Source of the DNA: an uncultured Adlercreutzia sp.
GTDB taxonomy: Bacteria > Actinomycetota > Coriobacteriia > Coriobacteriales > Eggerthellaceae
Reading direction: 5' to 3'
Assembly (NCBI GenBank): GCA_910589165.1
Contig: CAJUSP010000012.1
Coordinates: 36,165-100,164 of the forward strand
Length of the DNA: 64,000 nucleotides
The notes under the pieces are model-generated. The model searched no databases, had not been told where the DNA came from, and worked only from the letters and a program-made list of their open reading frames with translations. Shown piece by piece: positions 49,754 to 59,400 of the stretch. The number at the start of each line of letters is the position of its first letter. Position 1 is the stretch's first letter. The translations under genes and the position numbers were made by a program.

Positions 49754-50193
49754 CCGACCGATTCGGCGGCCACGTCTTCCAGAAGCGCTATGCGCAGCTC
49801 GCAGCCGGCGGTAAGGTTGTAGGCGTAGAACAGCGGCGCGCCCTCCAGCAGCATGACGGCGCCCACGGGGGTTTCCGCGGCGCTGTAAATTTTGCGGCAG
49901 CGGGCGGTCACGCGGTCTTGGCTGGCGAAGAGAATCGGATCCTCGTAGCGGCTGCAGCCCTGGCTGAAGAAGTAGTTGTGCGCCTCGTCCCATCCGAACA
50001 GGCCGGTAATGGCCTCGTGCAAGTCGGCCAGGGTGTCGTCGCTGAAGACCGAGGTGCGGCGCGTGGGCGCCCCGGGCCGCGCGGCGGGGCCGATTTCAAT
50101 TTCGACGAGGCGGCGGGCGACCGTTTCGGCCGGCAGGCTCGCCTCCCTTTTCCCTACGCGATCCAGGGGGAACTGGATGATCTTCGCCGTCAT
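49750..50193 (-). CDS. pRiA4b ORF-3-like protein
   Basis: A 147-residue protein with DDTLADLHEAITGLFGWDEAHNYFF, the hallmark of the plasmid pRiA4b ORF-3 family (often labelled IS1096 passenger, TnpR-like). Despite that label it is usually a stand-alone cellular protein of unknown role. No transposase or terminal repeats are seen nearby. The start at 50193 is supported by AAGGAAGGGA upstream; the frame extends 19 residues further. Confidence 0.72.
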   Translation of the reverse strand: MTAKIIQFPLDRVGKREASLPAETVARRLVEIEIGPAARPGAPTRRTSVFSDDTLADLHEAITGLFGWDEAHNYFFSQGCSRYEDPILFASQDRVTARCRKIYSAAETPVGAVMLLEGAPLFYAYNLTAGCELRIALLEDVAAESVG

Positions 50194-50473
50194 AATGGGC
50201 GTCCCTTCCTTCTCCTTCTCAGGACGCGCGCATTGTAGCAGCACTTTCAACGGTTCGGCAACACAGAAGCGGAAAAGGGCGAGATATGGCGTTTTATCAG
50301 GCCCTTGGCGCGGTTTGCGGTAAGCGGCGGGGTCAGGGAATTGGGGAATTGATGAGGGGACCGCTTTAGGTTTGCCGATGGCGGCGGCGGGGTATAATCG
50401 GTCACGTTGCCGGGGCCGCGCGGGCCTGCGGCTTCAGCGGTCACCGAATGCGAGAGGATGCGAGAAGAGGTCC

Positions 50474-51103
50474 ATGGCACGGCAAAAGGGAAAGACGAGC
50501 AAGGCCGACGTCACGCGGCGCCAGCTGCTCGACGCCGCGCTGGCCGTTGTGTCCGAGCGCGGCTACGCCGAGGCGACCGTGGACCGCATTGTGGAAGTGG
50601 CCGGGGTTTCCAAGGGCGTGGCCTACTACCATTTCGAGAGCAAAGACGTCATGGTGGCGTGCCTTTTGGAAGAGGGGATCGACGAAATTATCGCCTCGTT
50701 CGAGGAAGCGGCGGCCAGCGCGCCCTGTGCCCGTGAGGCCCTGGTGCAGATGGCCGAGCGCTTCGCCGCCCTCATCTTCGAGAACGCCGATTTCGCGCGG
50801 TTCCTGCTGTCAGAGCTGTGGCGCGGCAGCCGCCCGTGGTCGGCGGCCATGGCCGCGCGGGAGGAGCGGCTGCTCGGCGTGCTGCGCGCTCAGATAAAGC
50901 GCGGCCAGGGCGAGGGAACGATTCGGCGCGAGATAGACCCCGATTTCGAAGCTGTGGCCATCGTGGGCATGGTGCTGACCACCACACTGCACAGCCTGCG
51001 TGAAAACGACGAAGCCGCCGCCCCTGACCAGGGACGACGGCTCGTGAATCAAATCTGCGACTATGTCCACCACGCCAATATGACGTCGTTACGCTTGCCC
51101 TGA
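50474..51103 (+). CDS. TetR-family regulator
   Basis: A 209-residue regulator with a TetR HTH, TVDRIVEVAGVSKGVAYYHFESKDVMVACLL, and a helical C-terminal domain. A TATAAT box lies at 50393-50398. ATG 50474 follows GAAGAGG. No target gene adjoins it. The last codons overlap a hairpin with a TGAC loop (about 51072-51119) leading into the 128-bp repeat, so the 3' end may have been shaped by that element. Confidence 0.9.
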   Translation: MARQKGKTSKADVTRRQLLDAALAVVSERGYAEATVDRIVEVAGVSKGVAYYHFESKDVMVACLLEEGIDEIIASFEEAAASAPCAREALVQMAERFAALIFENADFARFLLSELWRGSRPWSAAMAAREERLLGVLRAQIKRGQGEGTIRREIDPDFEAVAIVGMVLTTTLHSLRENDEAAAPDQGRRLVNQICDYVHHANMTSLRLP

Positions 51104-51121
51104 CGGGACAAGCGCAACGAC

Positions 51122-51250
51122 CCGACGCTGCGGTTCCGACAGGCACCTGGCCTCGCACTTCACCGCTTACCTTCGCGTAACGAAGTACGCTCAGCCGCGG
51201 TTCAGCACGATTCCAGGCACCTGTCGCAACCTCGCTGACTTCCTTGGGCG
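51122..51250 (+). repeat. About 128-bp dispersed repeat, copy B
   Basis: Second copy of the element at 6197-6324, same orientation. The middle is longer and contains an extra inverted repeat (CTTCGCGTAACGAAG, about 51171-51185). It lies between tetR and the dehydrogenase gene end. Confidence 0.8.
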
Positions 51251-51273
51251 CATCCCAGAAGTGATTGAAGTGA

Positions 51274-52191
51274 CTACATATTCACGCAGTGGATCTTTTC
51301 GCCGCGCTCGAGGTAGGCCATCACTTCCTCGACGGCCATCTTCGCGCAGTTGTCCTCGGCCTCGGCGGTCGACGCGCCCAGGTGCGGAATGACGATGGCG
51401 CGCTCCATCTTCACCACGGCGGGGTTGGCGAAGTCGGTCACGTAGGCGGCCACCTTGCCAGTTTCCAGGGCCTCGGCCATGGCGGCGTCGTCCACGAGCA
51501 CGTCGCGGGAGAAGTTCAGGAACACCACGCCGTCCTTCATGCTCGCGATGGCGTCGGCGCCGATCATGCCCTTGGTGGCGGGCAGTGCCGGCACGTGGAT
51601 GGTGATGAAGTCGCTTTCCTTGAGCACCTTCGGCAAGTCGGCGAACTCCACCGTCGGGGAAATCTTCTCGTGCACGGTAATCTCGTCCATGGCCGGGTCG
51701 TAGCCGATGACCGTCATGCCCAGGGCCTCGGCGGCCTGAGCCACCTTCGCGCCGATGGCGCCCAGCCCGATGACGCCGAGCGTCTTGCCCATAATCTCGC
51801 CGCCGGCGAACTGCTTCTTCGCCTTCTCGGCCGCCTTGCCCACGTTCTCGTCGTCGGCGTTGTCGCGCACCCAGGCCACGCCGCCGATGATGTCGCGGCT
51901 GGCCAGCAGCATGCCGGCGAGCACGAGCTCCTTCACGGCGTTGGCATTGGCGCCCGGCGTGTTGAATACGGCGATGCCAGCCTCGGCGAACTTGTCGAGC
52001 GGGATGTTGTTCACGCCGGCGCCGGCACGGGCGACGGCCTTCAGGTTCGCGGGAATGGCCATGTCGTGCATATCGGCGGAGCGCACGAGGATGGCGTCGG
52101 CCTCTTCGACGTTGTCGGTCAGCTCGTACTGGTCGGTCAGCAGGGCCAGGCCCTCGGGCGAAATGTTGTTCAGGCAGTGGATCTTGTACAC
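51274..52191 (-). CDS. serA: D-3-phosphoglycerate dehydrogenase-like enzyme
   Basis: A 305-residue NAD-dependent D-2-hydroxyacid dehydrogenase. GKTLGVIGLGAIGAKVAQAA is the NAD motif; substrate and catalytic segments include AGAGVNNIPL, NTPGANANAV, the Arg in NFSRDVLVDD, the Glu/Asp in TDFANP, and His in VIPHLGAST. As a short form it has no ACT domain, like some bacterial PGDHs lacking serine feedback. GTG start at 52191 with AAAGGAG. The exact substrate is assigned from the NNIP/NTPGANANAV phrases, typical of PGDH. Confidence 0.85.
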   Translation of the reverse strand: MYKIHCLNNISPEGLALLTDQYELTDNVEEADAILVRSADMHDMAIPANLKAVARAGAGVNNIPLDKFAEAGIAVFNTPGANANAVKELVLAGMLLASRDIIGGVAWVRDNADDENVGKAAEKAKKQFAGGEIMGKTLGVIGLGAIGAKVAQAAEALGMTVIGYDPAMDEITVHEKISPTVEFADLPKVLKESDFITIHVPALPATKGMIGADAIASMKDGVVFLNFSRDVLVDDAAMAEALETGKVAAYVTDFANPAVVKMERAIVIPHLGASTAEAEDNCAKMAVEEVMAYLERGEKIHCVNM

Positions 52192-52308
52192 GGTGGCTCC
52201 TTTCTGTAGGCGCTTTCAGCATACCCCTACCTTTAGCGTGCTAAAGCGAAAGATCGCCGTTGCGGGAAGAATGGGGAAACGTTCGGTCGAGCCGGGCCGC
52301 CCGCGAGG

Positions 52309-52329
52309 GTGAGACAGGTGCTGTCTCAC
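52309..52329. repeat. GTGAGACAG palindrome before coaBC
   Basis: GTGAGACAG and CTGTCTCAC, perfect 9-bp arms around GTG. It lies just upstream of the coaBC -10 box (TATAAT 52353-52358), near its -35. Related GAGACA/TGTCTC palindromes occur at 58141, 58246 and 63705. Confidence 0.75.
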
Positions 52330-52386
52330 GGCTGTGGCAGGGCGGAGTTGCGTATAATGGGCGGAAGACGAACGCTAGGAGGATCT

Positions 52387-53829
52387 ATGTCGAAGGAACG
52401 CCCGCTCGTTTTGTTGGGGATTACCGGGTGCATTGCCGCGTACAAGGCCTGCGAGATTTTGCGCGGGCTGCAGAAGGCGGGCGTGGCGGTGAAGGTGGTC
52501 ATGACCGAATCGGCAGCCGACTTCGTGGGGCCGCTCACGTTCTCGGCCCTCTCCCACGAGCCGGTGGCGGTGTGCTTCGGCGACGACCCGGCCGACCCCA
52601 TTCCCCACATCACTTTGGCCGAGGAGTGCGACCTGTTCCTCATTGCCCCCTGCACGGCGAACGTGATGGCGAAGGTGACCCATGGCATCGCCGATGATTT
52701 GCTTTCCTCCACGGCGCTGGCCTGCACGGCGCCGCTGGTGATGGCGCCGGCCTGCAATGTGCATATGTACGAGGCGGCGCCGACCCAACAGAACATGGCT
52801 GCCCTCCGCGAGCGCGGCGTACGCCTTATCGAGGGCGATTCGGGCTATCTGGCCTGCGGCGACGTGGGCCGCGGGCGCTTGGCCGACCCGGCGGTGGTGG
52901 TGCGCCACACCCTGGCCGCCCTGGCCGAGGCCGTGGGCGTCGATGCCCTGCGCGAGGCCTGCGAGCGCGATGGCGAGATCCCCTTCCCCCAGGTAATGGC
53001 CCAGCTAGAGCAAGCCCGCTCCGAAGCTGCCGCTGCTGGCGACGTCCCCGTAGGGCAAGGGCCATGCCCTTGCCGCCCAACCGAGGCCGATCCCGCTGTG
53101 CCCTCCGCCGCGCAACCGACGGCTGCCGCCCCCCTTCCCGCCGCCGTCGCCGATGGCGCGGCCACCACGCCGGCCGGCGCCCTGGCCGGCAAGACCGTGC
53201 TCGTGACGGCGGGCCCCACGGTGGAGCCCATCGACGCGGTGCGCTACATTTCCAACTACTCCTCGGGCAAGATGGGCTACGCCATCGCCGAAGCCGCCGC
53301 GGCCTTGGGCGCGCGGGTGGTGCTCGTGTCCGGCCCGGTGGCTCAACCCGCCCCCGCCGGTGTCGAGGTGGTGCCTGTGAAGACGGCCCGCGATATGCTG
53401 GCTGCTGCCTCCGAGGCCTTCCTCGCCGCCGACGCCGCCATCTTCGCCGCTGCCGTGGCTGACCTGCGCCCGGCCAACCCGGCCGACCGCAAGCTGAAGA
53501 AGGGGCGCGACGATGTGGCGCTCGCCAACGTGGCCCTCACCGAGAACCCCGACATCCTGGCGACGCTGGCGGCCACGAAGCGCCCGGGCCAGTACGTGGT
53601 GGGCTTCGCCGCGGAAACCAACGACGTGCTTATGAACGCCCACGCGAAGCTGGACAAGAAGCACGCCGACATGATCGTGGCCAACCAGGTGGGCGACGGC
53701 CTCGCCTTCGGCACTGACGACGACGAAGTGTGGCTCGTCACCGCCCATGACGAGGTGCTGCTGCCCCTCATGAGCAAGCGCGACGTAGCCCGCCGCCTCG
53801 TCGACGTCGTCGCCGAGCACCTCGCCTAA
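52387..53829 (+). CDS. coaBC: Bifunctional phosphopantothenoylcysteine decarboxylase/synthase
   Basis: A 480-residue CoaBC of coenzyme A synthesis. Residues 1-185 form the FMN decarboxylase (GITGCIAAYKACEIL, catalytic His in FSALSHEPVA, MAPACNVHMYE where most enzymes have PAMN). Residues about 275-480 are the CTP-dependent CoaB (VLVTAGPTVEPIDAVRYISNYSSGKMG, VGFAAETND). The linker between them is long and Ala/Pro-rich, and contains the in-frame 28-bp element (residues about 221-230, VGQGPCPCR). GGAGGA precedes ATG 52387. Confidence 0.95.
   Translation: MSKERPLVLLGITGCIAAYKACEILRGLQKAGVAVKVVMTESAADFVGPLTFSALSHEPVAVCFGDDPADPIPHITLAEECDLFLIAPCTANVMAKVTHGIADDLLSSTALACTAPLVMAPACNVHMYEAAPTQQNMAALRERGVRLIEGDSGYLACGDVGRGRLADPAVVVRHTLAALAEAVGVDALREACERDGEIPFPQVMAQLEQARSEAAAAGDVPVGQGPCPCRPTEADPAVPSAAQPTAAAPLPAAVADGAATTPAGALAGKTVLVTAGPTVEPIDAVRYISNYSSGKMGYAIAEAAAALGARVVLVSGPVAQPAPAGVEVVPVKTARDMLAAASEAFLAADAAIFAAAVADLRPANPADRKLKKGRDDVALANVALTENPDILATLAATKRPGQYVVGFAAETNDVLMNAHAKLDKKHADMIVANQVGDGLAFGTDDDEVWLVTAHDEVLLPLMSKRDVARRLVDVVAEHLA
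53049..53076 (+). repeat. 28-bp hairpin element, copy 5 (in coaBC)
   Basis: Identical to the four copies near 4.4-5.5 kb, inserted in frame in the interdomain linker of coaBC. Confidence 0.93.
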
Positions 53830-53851
53830 GACGGCGCCCCGGGGCGCCGTC
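53830..53851 (+). terminator. Palindromic hairpin after coaBC
   Basis: GACGGCGCCCC and GGGGCGCCGTC are contiguous perfect arms starting right after the stop. No T-run, so termination efficiency is uncertain. Confidence 0.55.
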
Positions 53852-53858
53852 TCACCTA

Positions 53859-53872
53859 TTACGCTTCCGTAA
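53859..53872. promoter_or_regulatory. TTACGCTnnCGTAA box upstream of the two-component operon
   Basis: TTACGCTTCCGTAA, differing at two inner positions from TTACGCTATCGTAA at 55708-55721 before the ABC operon. Probable site of the response regulator. Confidence 0.6.
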
Positions 53873-53952
53873 GGCGGGGCGGCATTTCGGGAAACCTTCT
53901 TCGCTGGGGGCAGTCCTTTCGCTATGATGGGCGCAGCGAGAAAGGATGAGCC

Positions 53953-54624
53953 ATGCGGGTGCTTTTGGTGGAAGACGACAACGCCATCGTGCGGGCGCTG
54001 ACCGACCTTTTGGAAAGCGAGGGGTTCGAGGTGCGGGCGCGGGCCACCCAGGACGGGGCCTGTGCGGCGCTGGCGGCCGAGTCCTTCGACATTGCGCTGC
54101 TTGATGTGACGCTCGCCCAGGGAAACGGGTTCGCCGTGTGCGCTGCCGCCCGCGAGACGGCCCCCGATATGCCGGTCATCTTCCTGACGGCTTCCGACGA
54201 CGAGTATTCCACCGTGGCCGGCCTCGACATGGGGGCGGCCGACTACATCGCCAAGCCCTTCCGCGCTCGCGAGCTGGTGTCGCGCATTCGCGGGGCGCTT
54301 CGGCGCGCCAACCCGGCGGAAAACGTGCTTTCCGTCGGCGATGTGCGGCTCGACGTGGCCTCGGCAGCCGTGACCAAAGGGGGCGCGGAAGTGTTTCTCT
54401 CGGCCCTCGAGTACCGGTTGCTGCTGTACTTCTTCCAGCACAAGGGCAAGCTGGTCACCCGCGAAAACCTGCGCGACGCCATTTGGGACAGCGCTGGGGA
54501 ATACGTGTCCGACAACGCGCTGAACGTCTACGTGAAGCGCCTGCGCGAGAAGGTGGAGACCGACCCTTCGGCGCCCAGCCTCATCGTCACCGTCCGCGGC
54601 CTCGGCTACAAAGTAGGGGAGTAA
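53953..54624 (+). CDS. OmpR/PhoB-family response regulator
   Basis: A 223-residue regulator: VEDD, phospho-acceptor Asp51 (ALLDVTLAQGNG), Lys in IAKPFRARELV, and a winged helix ending IVTVRGLGYKVGE. Its stop abuts the kinase start (54625). A TATGAT -10-like box is at 53923-53928, and a TTACGCTnnCGTAA box sits upstream and again before the ABC operon, its likely target. Confidence 0.94.
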   Translation: MRVLLVEDDNAIVRALTDLLESEGFEVRARATQDGACAALAAESFDIALLDVTLAQGNGFAVCAAARETAPDMPVIFLTASDDEYSTVAGLDMGAADYIAKPFRARELVSRIRGALRRANPAENVLSVGDVRLDVASAAVTKGGAEVFLSALEYRLLLYFFQHKGKLVTRENLRDAIWDSAGEYVSDNALNVYVKRLREKVETDPSAPSLIVTVRGLGYKVGE

Positions 54625-55647
54625 ATGAGCTCCGCTTCCACACTCATCCGCCAGTGCGCCGGGCTTGCGGCGATCGTCATCGTCCTCGCGCTGCTGGCCC
54701 CCACCGAGGCAAAGCCCTGGGTGCTCGCCTGCGGCGCCGCGGCCTTCGCCTTCTTCCTGGCCGTATCCCTCTACCGCCATCGGCAAATCCGCCGCCTGAC
54801 CGCGGAGATCGACGAGGTGCTCCATTCCGGCCGCCGGGTCGATTTCTCGAACTGCCGCGAGGGCGATGTGGCGGTGCTTGCCAACGAGCTGGGGAAGATG
54901 ACCGCGCGCCTGGCCCGCACGAGCGAATCGCTGGCTGCCGAGCGCAACGCCCTGGCCGATGCCCTGGCTGACGTGTCGCACCAGATTCGCACGCCGCTCA
55001 CGGCCATCACCCTCATGCTGCCGGCGGTGGAGCGGGCTGAAAGCGACCGCGAGCGCAAGCGCGCCGTGCGCGAGCTGGAGGCCATGATCGAACGCGTGTC
55101 GTGGCTCGTGACCACGCTGCTGAAAATAGCGAAGGTGGATGCCGGCGCCATGCACGTGGAGCGACGCGAGGTGCGCGCGGCCGAGGTGGTGCGTCGGGCC
55201 ATGGCGCCCCTGGCCACTGCCATGGACCTGCGCGATGTGGCCCTCGTGCTGGACGTGGACGAGGCCGCCGTCTTCCGGGGCGACGCCCCCTGGACTGCCG
55301 AGGCCGTGGAGAACATCGCGAAGAACTGTATGGAGCACACGCCTCCCGGCGGCACTGTCACGGTAGTTGCCCGCGAGGACGCCCTGGCCACCACCATCGT
55401 CGTCAGCGACACCGGCCCCGGCATCGCCCCCGACGACCTGCCGCGCATCTTCGACCGCTTCTATCGCGGCACCCAGGGCGAAGTGGCGCCCGAGGCTGCC
55501 GAGAACGTGCGCCAACCCGCCGGCTTCGGCATCGGCCTCTCGCTCGCCCAAGCCCTCGTCTCGGCCCAAGGCGGCACCCTGCGCGCCGCCAACAACCCCA
55601 CCGGCGGCGCCCGCTTCGAAATAGCCTTCCCGAAGCTCGTAGTGTGA
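54625..55647 (+). CDS. Sensor histidine kinase of the ABC-linked system
   Basis: A 340-residue kinase with two close N-terminal membrane helices (residues about 8-50) and almost no extracellular loop, the layout of BceS-type intramembrane-sensing kinases. H-box DVSHQIRTPLTAITLML, N-box NIAKNCMEHTPPGG, G-box GFGIGLSLAQALV. It shares an operon with the regulator and lies upstream of an ABC exporter. In Bce-type systems the permease itself does the sensing of peptide antibiotics; that mechanism is inferred here. Confidence 0.9.
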   Translation: MSSASTLIRQCAGLAAIVIVLALLAPTEAKPWVLACGAAAFAFFLAVSLYRHRQIRRLTAEIDEVLHSGRRVDFSNCREGDVAVLANELGKMTARLARTSESLAAERNALADALADVSHQIRTPLTAITLMLPAVERAESDRERKRAVRELEAMIERVSWLVTTLLKIAKVDAGAMHVERREVRAAEVVRRAMAPLATAMDLRDVALVLDVDEAAVFRGDAPWTAEAVENIAKNCMEHTPPGGTVTVVAREDALATTIVVSDTGPGIAPDDLPRIFDRFYRGTQGEVAPEAAENVRQPAGFGIGLSLAQALVSAQGGTLRAANNPTGGARFEIAFPKLVV

Positions 55648-55707
55648 TTACCAAAACTGGTATTCCGAAAGCCCGCGCAACGCGGCATGCTTTCTCGACT
55701 CCCTTTC

Positions 55708-55721
55708 TTACGCTATCGTAA
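55708..55721. promoter_or_regulatory. TTACGCTnnCGTAA box upstream of the ABC operon
   Basis: TTACGCTATCGTAA, 80 bases before the ATPase start. It matches the box at 53859-53872. Confidence 0.6.
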
Positions 55722-55800
55722 TGGGCGTGTTAGGGAGGGGCAATTCGGCCCCGCCATACTGGTTCCGTAGATTGGACCTAGTGGGAGAAAGGCTTGGGGC

Positions 55801-56484
55801 ATGGATATTCTGACCGTCAGCCATTTGACGAAAATCTACGGAGAGGGCGAGGCCGCTACCCGGGCGCTCGACGACGTTTCCTTCAGCGTGAGCGAGGGCG
55901 AGTTCGTGGCCATCGTGGGGTCTTCGGGCTCGGGGAAATCGACGCTGCTGCATCTTATCGGCGGGGTGGACCGGCCCACGGCGGGCCACGTGCTGCTGAA
56001 CGGATCCGACGTGTATGCGCGCTCCGATGAGGAGTTGGCGGTATTCCGTCGCCGCGAGGTGGGGCTCGTGTACCAGTTCTACAACCTGGTGCCGGTGCTG
56101 AACGTGGTGGAGAACATGACGCTGCCCGTGGCCCTGGACGGGCGCGCGGTGAACCGCGATCGGCTCGACGGGCTTTTGGACAAGCTGGGCCTGCGCGGCC
56201 GCGAGGGGCATCTGCCCAGCCAGCTTTCCGGCGGTCAGCAGCAGCGCGTGGCCATTGGGCGTGCGCTCATGAACGCGCCGGCGGTGGTGCTCGCCGATGA
56301 GCCCACGGGCAACCTGGACACCCGCAACTCCGCCGAGATCATGCAGCTTCTGCGCGATTCCAACCGCGAGTTCGGCCAGACCATGATCGTCATCACTCAT
56401 GACGAGGAAATTGCCCTGGCTGCCGACCGCATCATCGCCGTGGAGGACGGCCGCATCGTGCGCGACGAGAGGATCCGCCGATGA
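55801..56484 (+). CDS. ABC transporter ATPase (MacB/BceA-like)
   Basis: A 227-residue ATPase. Walker A GSSGSGKSTLLHLIGG, signature LSGGQQQRVAIGRAL, Walker B VVLADEPTGNLDT and switch His in ITHDEEIA. It matches the LolD/MacB/BceA group, which power antimicrobial-peptide resistance or lipoprotein export. It overlaps the permease start by 4 bases. Confidence 0.95.
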   Translation: MDILTVSHLTKIYGEGEAATRALDDVSFSVSEGEFVAIVGSSGSGKSTLLHLIGGVDRPTAGHVLLNGSDVYARSDEELAVFRRREVGLVYQFYNLVPVLNVVENMTLPVALDGRAVNRDRLDGLLDKLGLRGREGHLPSQLSGGQQQRVAIGRALMNAPAVVLADEPTGNLDTRNSAEIMQLLRDSNREFGQTMIVITHDEEIALAADRIIAVEDGRIVRDERIRR

Positions 56485-59400
56485 ACGCCATGACGAACTT
56501 CACCCTGCACTCGCTTAAGGCGAACCGCGTGCGCACGGCGGTCACTATCGCCGGCGTGGCCCTAGCCGCCGCGCTGCTGACGGCGGTGCTCACTACCTAC
56601 TTCTCCTTCACCGACTACCTGTACCGCTCCGAGGCGGCCAACGCGGGCACGTGGATGGCCTATGCGGAAGTGGGCGACATGGCGGCGTCCGAGGGCGATA
56701 TCGCTCGGGCTACCGATGACCCGCGCGTTACTGGCGTGGCCACGCTCGAGGATGCCGGATTCGCTGCGCTCACCGAGGCCCAGCAGGAGAAGCTGGGCAT
56801 CTACATGCCCATTCTGTCGGTGTCGGGCGCCGCCGAGGACATCGCCGGCATTCACCCGAGCGAGGGGCGCATGCCCGAGAACCCGGGCGAGATCATGCTG
56901 TTCGCCACGTGGAAAGACTACGGCGGCGTGTCGTTAGGCGACACCCTCACGCTTTCCGTGGGCGACCGCGAGGCGGTGCTCGTGCCCGGGGAGATGGCCA
57001 CGGCGTCGGAGGGTTCCATGGAGGCGGCCTACGGGACGGCTTATAACGTGGACCCTACGACCGTTGAGATCGTCGACGGCACACGGCTCAACTCGTCCAT
57101 TGGCTACCTGGAGGCGACCCAGGACGGTGGCATCTTCAACGAGCAGCTGGTGAACGAGCGCGAGCGCACTTACACCGTGGTAGGCTTCTACAACCGCCTG
57201 GGCTACACGCTATCCACTGGGGTAGGTACGGCCGGCGTGACCGTGGACGAGCCGGAAACCGACGGCTTCGGCGAGGTGTTCCTCACCATGGCTGGCATGG
57301 AGAACTCCGACCAGGTGCTGGCCTGCGCCGAGGAGCTGTTCCCTAACGACCACGTGGTGCTGCATTCGGCCATGCTGCGCTACATGGGCGTGACCAGCGA
57401 TTCCTCTATTTGGAGCACCTTCTTCGGCATTGTGGCCGTGCTGGCTATGGTTATCGCCGGCGCCTGTGTATCGCTTATCTTCAACGCTTTCAACATCTCG
57501 GTGGCCGAGCGTATCAGCCAGTTCGGACTTTTGTCCTCGGTGGGCGCGTCGCGTCGGCAGCTGCGCCGGGCCGTGGTGCTCGAGGGCTGCGTGGTGGCGC
57601 TCATTGGCATTCCGTTGGGGCTTGTGGTGGGTCTCGCCGGCTGCGCGGTCACCTTCGCGCTGCTGGGGCCGGCCATTTCCAACTTGGCGGGCAATGCGGC
57701 GGTGGGATTCTGCGTGGCGCCCAACGGAACGGCTCTGGTGGCTGCGGCGGCGCTGACGCTCGTTACGGTGCTCGTGTCCGTGTGGATTCCCGCCAAGCGC
57801 GCCAGCCGCGTGAACGTCATCGACGCCCTGCGCAACGCCGGTGCGCAGAGGGTGTCCAAGAAGGGGGCGAAGGCAGCGGCGAAGGCGGCGCGCACCGGCA
57901 CGCTATGGAAGACCGGCGGTGTGGTGGATCGCCTGTTCGGCGTGGGCGGAAAGCTCGCCCGCATCAATCGCAAGCGCGGCACGGCCAAGGGGCGGGCGGC
58001 CTCGGTGTCGCTGGCCCTGGCCATCGTGCTGCTGATGACGGCCGGGTCCCTCAACGTGTTCCTCGGCTCGCTCGTGGGCGTGGCGTCCGGCGGCGAAGCA
58101 CCCGGCGAGGTGTCGGTAACCGCCGAGTTCTCGACCGAGCGAGACAGCCAACCGTCTGACTTGTCTCATTCGGAAGGAGACAGCCAGCCGTCTGGTTCGG
58201 AAGATGGGGGCTCGGGCGAATCGGCGGACCCGGCCGGTGAAAAAGGAGACAGATCAGACGGTCGGTTGTCTCATGCCGAGCCCGTGACGGCCGCTTCGGT
58301 GCTGGCGGGGCTCAACGAGCGGTTCGCTTCCGAGGCGGCGGAGTTCTCGAAGGCCTACGACTACCTGGCCGAAAGCAGCGGGGCCCAGGGCATCGGCTGG
58401 CTGCTGCGCAGCGATGCGGCCATGGCGCTGCCCGAATCCATGGTGGGCGACGCCTTCCGCATCGAAGGCGGCATCGACGGCGGCCCGATGGCCGACGGGC
58501 GCTATGGCACCACCGGATCCGTGCTGTACCTGGACGACGAGGCCTTCGACGCCTACGCCCAAGGCCTCGGTCTGAGCCCGGCCGACTTCCGCGACGGCGA
58601 GCACCCGCGCGCCATCGCCCTGGCCCAGGGCTACGGCAATAACGGCAATGTGTACCAGCTGCTCGACATTCTGCGCGAGCCAGGCACTATCGAGGTGGTA
58701 GCGGCTGCGGCCTACGAGGGGCGCCCGGCCCACATTGGGGTGGCCTACAATGTGGATGCGACCGCCGAGGCGACGTGCATGCTTCAGCCCTACGTGCGCG
58801 ACGAAAACGACGCGACCGACGTCAATGAGTCGCTCACCCTCGACGATGTGGAGTTGGCCACGGTGCCGGTGGAGGTGGCGGCCGTCACCGATAAGGTGCC
58901 CGCGCTTCTGGGTGGCCCCGGCTCCGGTGTTATGCTCATCGTGCCCGAATCCCTGGCGGCCACCCAAAGCCTCGGCGGCGAGGCTCCCATCTTCACGAGC
59001 TACTTCGACTCGGCGGATGGCGACCACGAGGCCCTGGCCGAGGAGCTGGCCACCCGCGGCGGCGAGTTCTTCCACGACGGTCCCTACGAGATGGCTTTCT
59101 ACTCCTACAACGACTTGGTAGCACAGACGGATGCCACGCAACAGCTGGCCATGGTGGTGAACGTGTTCTGCCTGCTGTTCACCGTTATCCTGGCGCTTAT
59201 CGCCATGGCGAACGTGTTCAACACGGTGACGAACAGCCTCATTCTGCGCCGCCGCGAGTTCGCCGTCATGAAGTCGGTGGGGCTTTCGAACCGCCAGTTC
59301 CGCCGCATGATCATGGACGAGTGTGCCAGCTTCGGTGTGGCGGGCCTCGTGCCCGGGCTTCTGGTTTCGCTTGCGGTGTCGTGGCTGCTGTACTCGGCGG

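Noticed and set aside
49750..50193. Possible insertion sequence (IS1096-type annotation)
   Set aside because: The protein is of the pRiA4b ORF-3 family, usually chromosomal. No transposase, terminal inverted repeats or target duplication is visible.
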